Source: Entomortierella parvispora
Taxonomy: Eukaryota > Mortierellomycota > Mortierellomycetes > Mortierellales > Mortierellaceae
Assembly: GCA_963573315.1 (NCBI GenBank)
Contig: OY752144.1
Span: 924,501 to 988,500, forward strand
DNA length: 64,000 bases
Reading direction: 5' to 3'
Shown here piece after piece: positions 60,301-64,000 of this stretch (within the stretch, counting starts at the first letter, position 1; each line of letters opens with the position of its first letter). Under the pieces are notes generated by a model, which was given only the letters and a program-made list of their open reading frames with translations, did not search any database and was not told where the DNA came from. A program made the position numbers and the translations under genes.

Positions 60301-63300
60301 CATACCACGAAGGCAAAGATCAATGGCCTCTGCATTGATGGCGGCAAACTCACGGCTCTTGGGCTCTGACTTTGATGCAAAGATACTGGGATCAATCGCT
60401 TCTTCAAACGCCAGACTGAGTGTTGCCATGACTGGCCAGCAGGCCACAGCAAACATGGGCTTGGCATGCTCTGCATGCGTTGCGTGTCTCCAGGCGGCAA
60501 TGCTCCGGACACGGTCATTTCCTGTGAGTAGGGCGCGAGCGTTCTTTTGCATCTGAGAGATGGCCATATCGTAGAGCTCCTGGCGCTGCTTAATGGTTCC
60601 AGCTGCTGGTGTGTTTGCTTTAGAAGCCTCACGAGCCTGCTCCTCTTCCAAGACAATCTCGTTGGTTGAGATATTGTGGAAAATCTCGGAGAGGTACTCA
60701 TCCGGCAAACTGCTGTTGTCGTTGATACCGCGGTTGTTCTTGATGAAGTCAGACACCTGCATTCTCTTTTTGACACTTCCAGAATGTTGATCCGTATTAA
60801 GCATGATGACCGAGAAGGCAAGAATAAAAGCAGTGTCGGCGTTGGCAAAGACCTTGGGGTTCGTCTCACAGTAACGGTCCGCAAACTTTTCCAGCAAGCG
60901 ATCAATCTTTTGAGACTCTCCTGGGAGACGGAACTGCTGCAAGAACATGCGCAAAGAGTCGACATAGCCCACGCCGGTGAAATCAAGTCTGTCAACAAAG
61001 GCGTGCATGACCCTGACAGCCTTTTCCTGAACTTCGCCAATGTATTCTCCGATCGCAGCCTTGTCCAGGCTTGGGGTCGTCATCAAATATGCAGCAATAG
61101 CCTGAACATCATCCTGAACAAATCCCTGCTTGATGAAAAAGTCGATACCTTTGATAGGCTTGGTGTTGAAGAGCTTGACGCCCTTGAGGAAGAGCTGCTT
61201 TCGCGTCATGATCTCTTCAAACTCTGCGGGGTGGTCATCACCAAGGGATTCACCCGATCCAACCGTGTTCACAGAAGTCGAGGACAAATTGGAGTTGGAG
61301 TTGGAAGACTGCTGAGTGCGCATCGACATGGCAAGGAGAGGGTTTTTGGAGACAATGACAGGGTGTGCCATCTTGTTGTAGTGGGCAGTGGATCTAACAT
61401 ATACGGTTTGTTAGAGACTTGTTAGTAATGGATATTTGTATGCAGTGGAGCAGCAACTAAGAAAAAGAAAGTCTGCATACGACACTTACCGAGCAGGGGA
61501 AAGGGGTGATCCAGACGCGCTATCATTGCTAGTAGTCTCATTCTGAGGCGAGGCTGGGGTAACGACAGTGGAAACAATATCGGCCGAGGCATCACGGGCG
61601 TGTCCATTTGTTGAAGCATTCACTGCGGCATTGATGGCCTCGGGCAGATTGAGGACAGAGCCTACATCTTTGGACCAGTCCACCAGTGAATCCAAGACCG
61701 ACACCATGCATCTCAGACCCTGAACAGCAAGACGACGATCCTGAATGAGTGCCCACGCGTCCTTTTCGTTCAACAGAAGCTGTTTGCCCATCATGTTCCC
61801 GACGGTAGTCGAAGCATTGACTTTTCCACGACCCTGTGCAATGCGCGAGAGAGAGTTAACAATGTGCTCAAAGACAGAGGCCATTGAAATATCGCAGTCA
61901 AAGTTGAGGTAGATGTCGACAATGGTCTGGGGGTTGGAACAGATCTTGTGCAATCCCTGGAGAACCATTTCCTTTTGGCGCAAAGTGGCGTTGGACATGT
62001 CGAGGAATTTCAAGTAAAACTCGTTGAACAGGACCTCGACCTCTGCTTTGAGCTGCGTGCGGTAGTAGCGCAGGACAGTGAGGAAGAGCGAGAGCGAGAA
62101 CTCAAAGAGGGTCTCGTTGGCGGAGACACCGTTCTGGGAGAGGGACACGCAGAGGTACTGACGGACAGCGCTGACAAAGAGGTTGTCGGATTGGAAGACT
62201 GGACCCGAGTTGTTCATCATGGAGAGAATAAGCTCCAGAACAAGAGCACGGCCGCGAATGGACAGCTCCTCCTGTTGAGCATTGTTTGGTGCAATGTCTG
62301 CGCGCAGCGACAACTTGCAGAGGAGACGGAAGGTCAGGTAAGCATCCTGTCGGGAGAGTCGGCAGGCAGCCAGGGCAGCCTCGTGTGGCGTCATTTCCTT
62401 TGGTTTTGGTGGCTCGGGCTGTGCCACCGCAGCCACAGGGCTTCTCTCGAGGACGGGTGAGGGAGGCAGAGGGACATCGTTTGGTGCAACAGCCTCGGCG
62501 TTGGCCTCTTGTTGTCCCTGAGCCTCGTCCTGAGCCTCGTCCTGGTCCTGGTTCTGGTCTTCTACCTGAAGCTCCTGCACATGTTCTGTGATAATGGTGA
62601 CCTGCTCGGGCTCGCCTTCTTGCTGCTCAATAACGAGCTCCGTTGACGACTCTGAATCCAGTTGTTCCGTGAGAGTTTCTGTGTCCAGCTCCTCCGAGTC
62701 CAGCCCTTGGCGCTGTACGACAATCGAGTTTCTCTTGAGCAACTTTTCAATATCTCTTAGCGTGTGCGCATCTGTTTCCATCTTTGAGATGACCAGGTTG
62801 ACCATTTGCGTGAGTCCAGCCTTGGCAGTTGCTTGCAAGATGGGCGTCTTTGCCCAGCAAAAAATGTTGCAGCTTGTCTGAATGATCTTTAGGAGTGTCG
62901 CATGATGCACATGGCAGGTTGTTGACGTGACAAGAGTGAGAAGGATCTGTAATCCCGTTGAATTGCCATTAGAACCGGAGGACAGGGAGGACAGGCAGTT
63001 CAGTTAGTACAGGTCGGCATGATTTCAGTCTAGGTTCTTCTTCAGTCGTCGTTACTGCATCCACAGTCTGGTTACCTTCGCGATCTGCAGTTGAACATCA
63101 GCGTCGGTGCTGCTTGCACCACGGTAGGTCATGCAGATGGTATGCACAATCTCGTCGATTAGCCGTGGCGGCGACGGGTAATGGTCCGGGCCGACGGTGT
63201 TGGCGCCAGGCAGGTTGGGGACGAGGTGGTCTGTTGGATCAGAGCAGTCGATGTGGCTAAGGTCATTGACTTCGCTGAAGGCTGCGAACTTTGGGCGGCC

Positions 63301-63759
63301 AACAGCAGCGGCGGCAACAGGCGTGGGCTTTGTCGCGGGGGGGAGCGTCAAGGGCGAGTCACCAACGAGGCGACCATGGGCGATAAAGTTGTTGAGCGAG
63401 TGCAATGCCGCGATCTTGACCTTTGGCGAGGCGGTGGGGGCCAATGCAAGCTTGAAGACGGACCAGTACTCTTCAGCATCGAGCGAGTCGACAATGTCGA
63501 TTGAAGATGAAGTCTTGTTGATGACGGCTTGATGGTCGGGGGAGGATGAGCTACCGTTGGACTCGTCGATGCTGTGAGTGGAGGTGGGGGTGCCTTGACT
63601 GGTGCTCTGGCGACGCTGGTTGGGGATGGATGAGGCGGAGGCGAGCTTGATGGCCTGGAGATGCTCGAGAGCACCTTTGGCGGCATCGTAGATGTCCTTG
63701 TCCTTCCGCGAGTTTGCGTCGTCCCTTAGTCGCTGGAGGGCGAGTTCAAGGCTCGACAT
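57341..63759 (-). CDS. SEC7: Sec7/BIG-type ARF guanine nucleotide exchange factor
   Basis: Four exons (63759-63076, 62946-61490, 61393-59748, 59628-57341) give 2024 residues, close to yeast Sec7. The order is N-terminal DCB region, acidic Gln/Glu-rich linker (about 290-370), HUS box region (about 390-640) and Sec7 domain (about 780-970). The Sec7 domain has FNTKPIKGIDFFIKQG, the catalytic-glutamate motif FRLPGESQKIDRLLEKFA, and IMLNTDQHSGSVKKRM. Homology-downstream regions (HDS1-4) follow to the C-terminus. It activates Arf1-type GTPases at the trans-Golgi. The BIG/Sec7 class is preferred over Gea/GBF1 because of the FADRYCETNP continuation and length. Introns all fall at frame-preserving GT-AG sites. 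An in-frame ATG at 63873 would add a hydrophobic Ser/Pro/Phe leader and is disfavoured. Confidence 0.95.
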
Positions 63760-64000
63760 GGGGAGAGGGGAAGGGGTATGCGGGGAGGGGAGGAGGGGAC
63801 GGATGAAGAACCGGAAGAGATGAGCGGAAGAGAGGAATGAAGAATGGAAAGGTGAGGAGGAGGGGAGGAACAAGAAGAAGAAGAAGAAGACGAAGAAGGG
63901 ATGGCAAGAAGGAAGTGAAAGAGGGATTGGATGAGCAACGTGGAGGAGGGAGAGAGACAGAACACCGTCGTGTGTTTGTCTGTGAATGTTGTGCAGTGTG
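63760..64000. other. 5' leader/promoter of the SEC7-type gene
   Basis: Purine-rich on +, hence pyrimidine-rich on the transcribed strand, with an AAG repeat at 63871-63894. The window ends before any upstream gene appears. Confidence 0.5.

Noticed and set aside
28885-63759. A trafficking gene cluster (CK1, Dopey, Gde1, Sec7)
   Set aside because: Housekeeping genes on one strand with unrelated genes between them. No evidence of co-regulation, so proximity is probably chance.

Overview
The window is nuclear DNA of a filamentous fungus, most likely an early-diverging one (Mortierellomycota or a close Mucoromycota relative). This is inferred from gene style, not from a search: coding genes carry many short introns (44 to about 140 nt in most genes, a few up to about 630 nt), have pyrimidine-rich leaders and long low-complexity tails, and a NoxR-type protein, an SPX-ANK-GDPD phosphodiesterase, Dopey and a Sec7/BIG ARF-GEF are all present. 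There is no operon structure and no prokaryotic signal.

Layout, left to right. 1-5396 holds no gene I can support. 5397-9569: a DUF938/METTL26-like methyltransferase (-), an HP1-like chromodomain/chromoshadow protein (+), and a small unknown protein with a Cys-containing tail (+). 10080-23289, all +: a class I sirtuin with a long acidic tail, NoxR (TPR-PB1 regulator of NADPH oxidase), and an APC-type amino acid/choline/GABA permease with a tail of about 780 residues. 23517-36843, both -: a casein kinase 1 with a kinase insert and disordered tail, then Dopey in 21 exons. 37270-41983: a divergent pair made of a secreted protein with a Pro/Ala/Glu/Thr repeat (-) and a C-terminally membrane-anchored unknown protein (+). 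42128-48122, both -: a 1166-residue protein with an MLKL/HeLo-like helical bundle plus Cys/His module, and beside it a helical protein with a central hydrophobic hairpin resembling alpha-helical pore-forming proteins. 48602-53631 (-): Gde1-like SPX-ankyrin-GDPD enzyme. 54930-55700: an unannotated foldback element with 23-bp iterons, next to a tRNA-Ala(AGC) gene. 56630-57037 (+): a small beta-trefoil-like gene interrupted by an in-frame UAG. 57341-63759 (-): Sec7/BIG ARF-GEF.

Functional threads: chromatin silencing (HP1 and sirtuin), Golgi/endosome trafficking and lipid/phosphate signalling (Dopey, Sec7, CK1, Gde1), ROS signalling (NoxR). These look like ordinary dispersed housekeeping genes, not a cluster. 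The least explained parts are the pair of putative membrane-active proteins at 42-48 kb, the foldback element at 55 kb, the broken trefoil gene, and a recurrent use of GC-AG introns.

Exon boundaries were derived by hand from reading frame, splice dinucleotides and family conservation. All spliced models given sum to whole codons with no internal stop.
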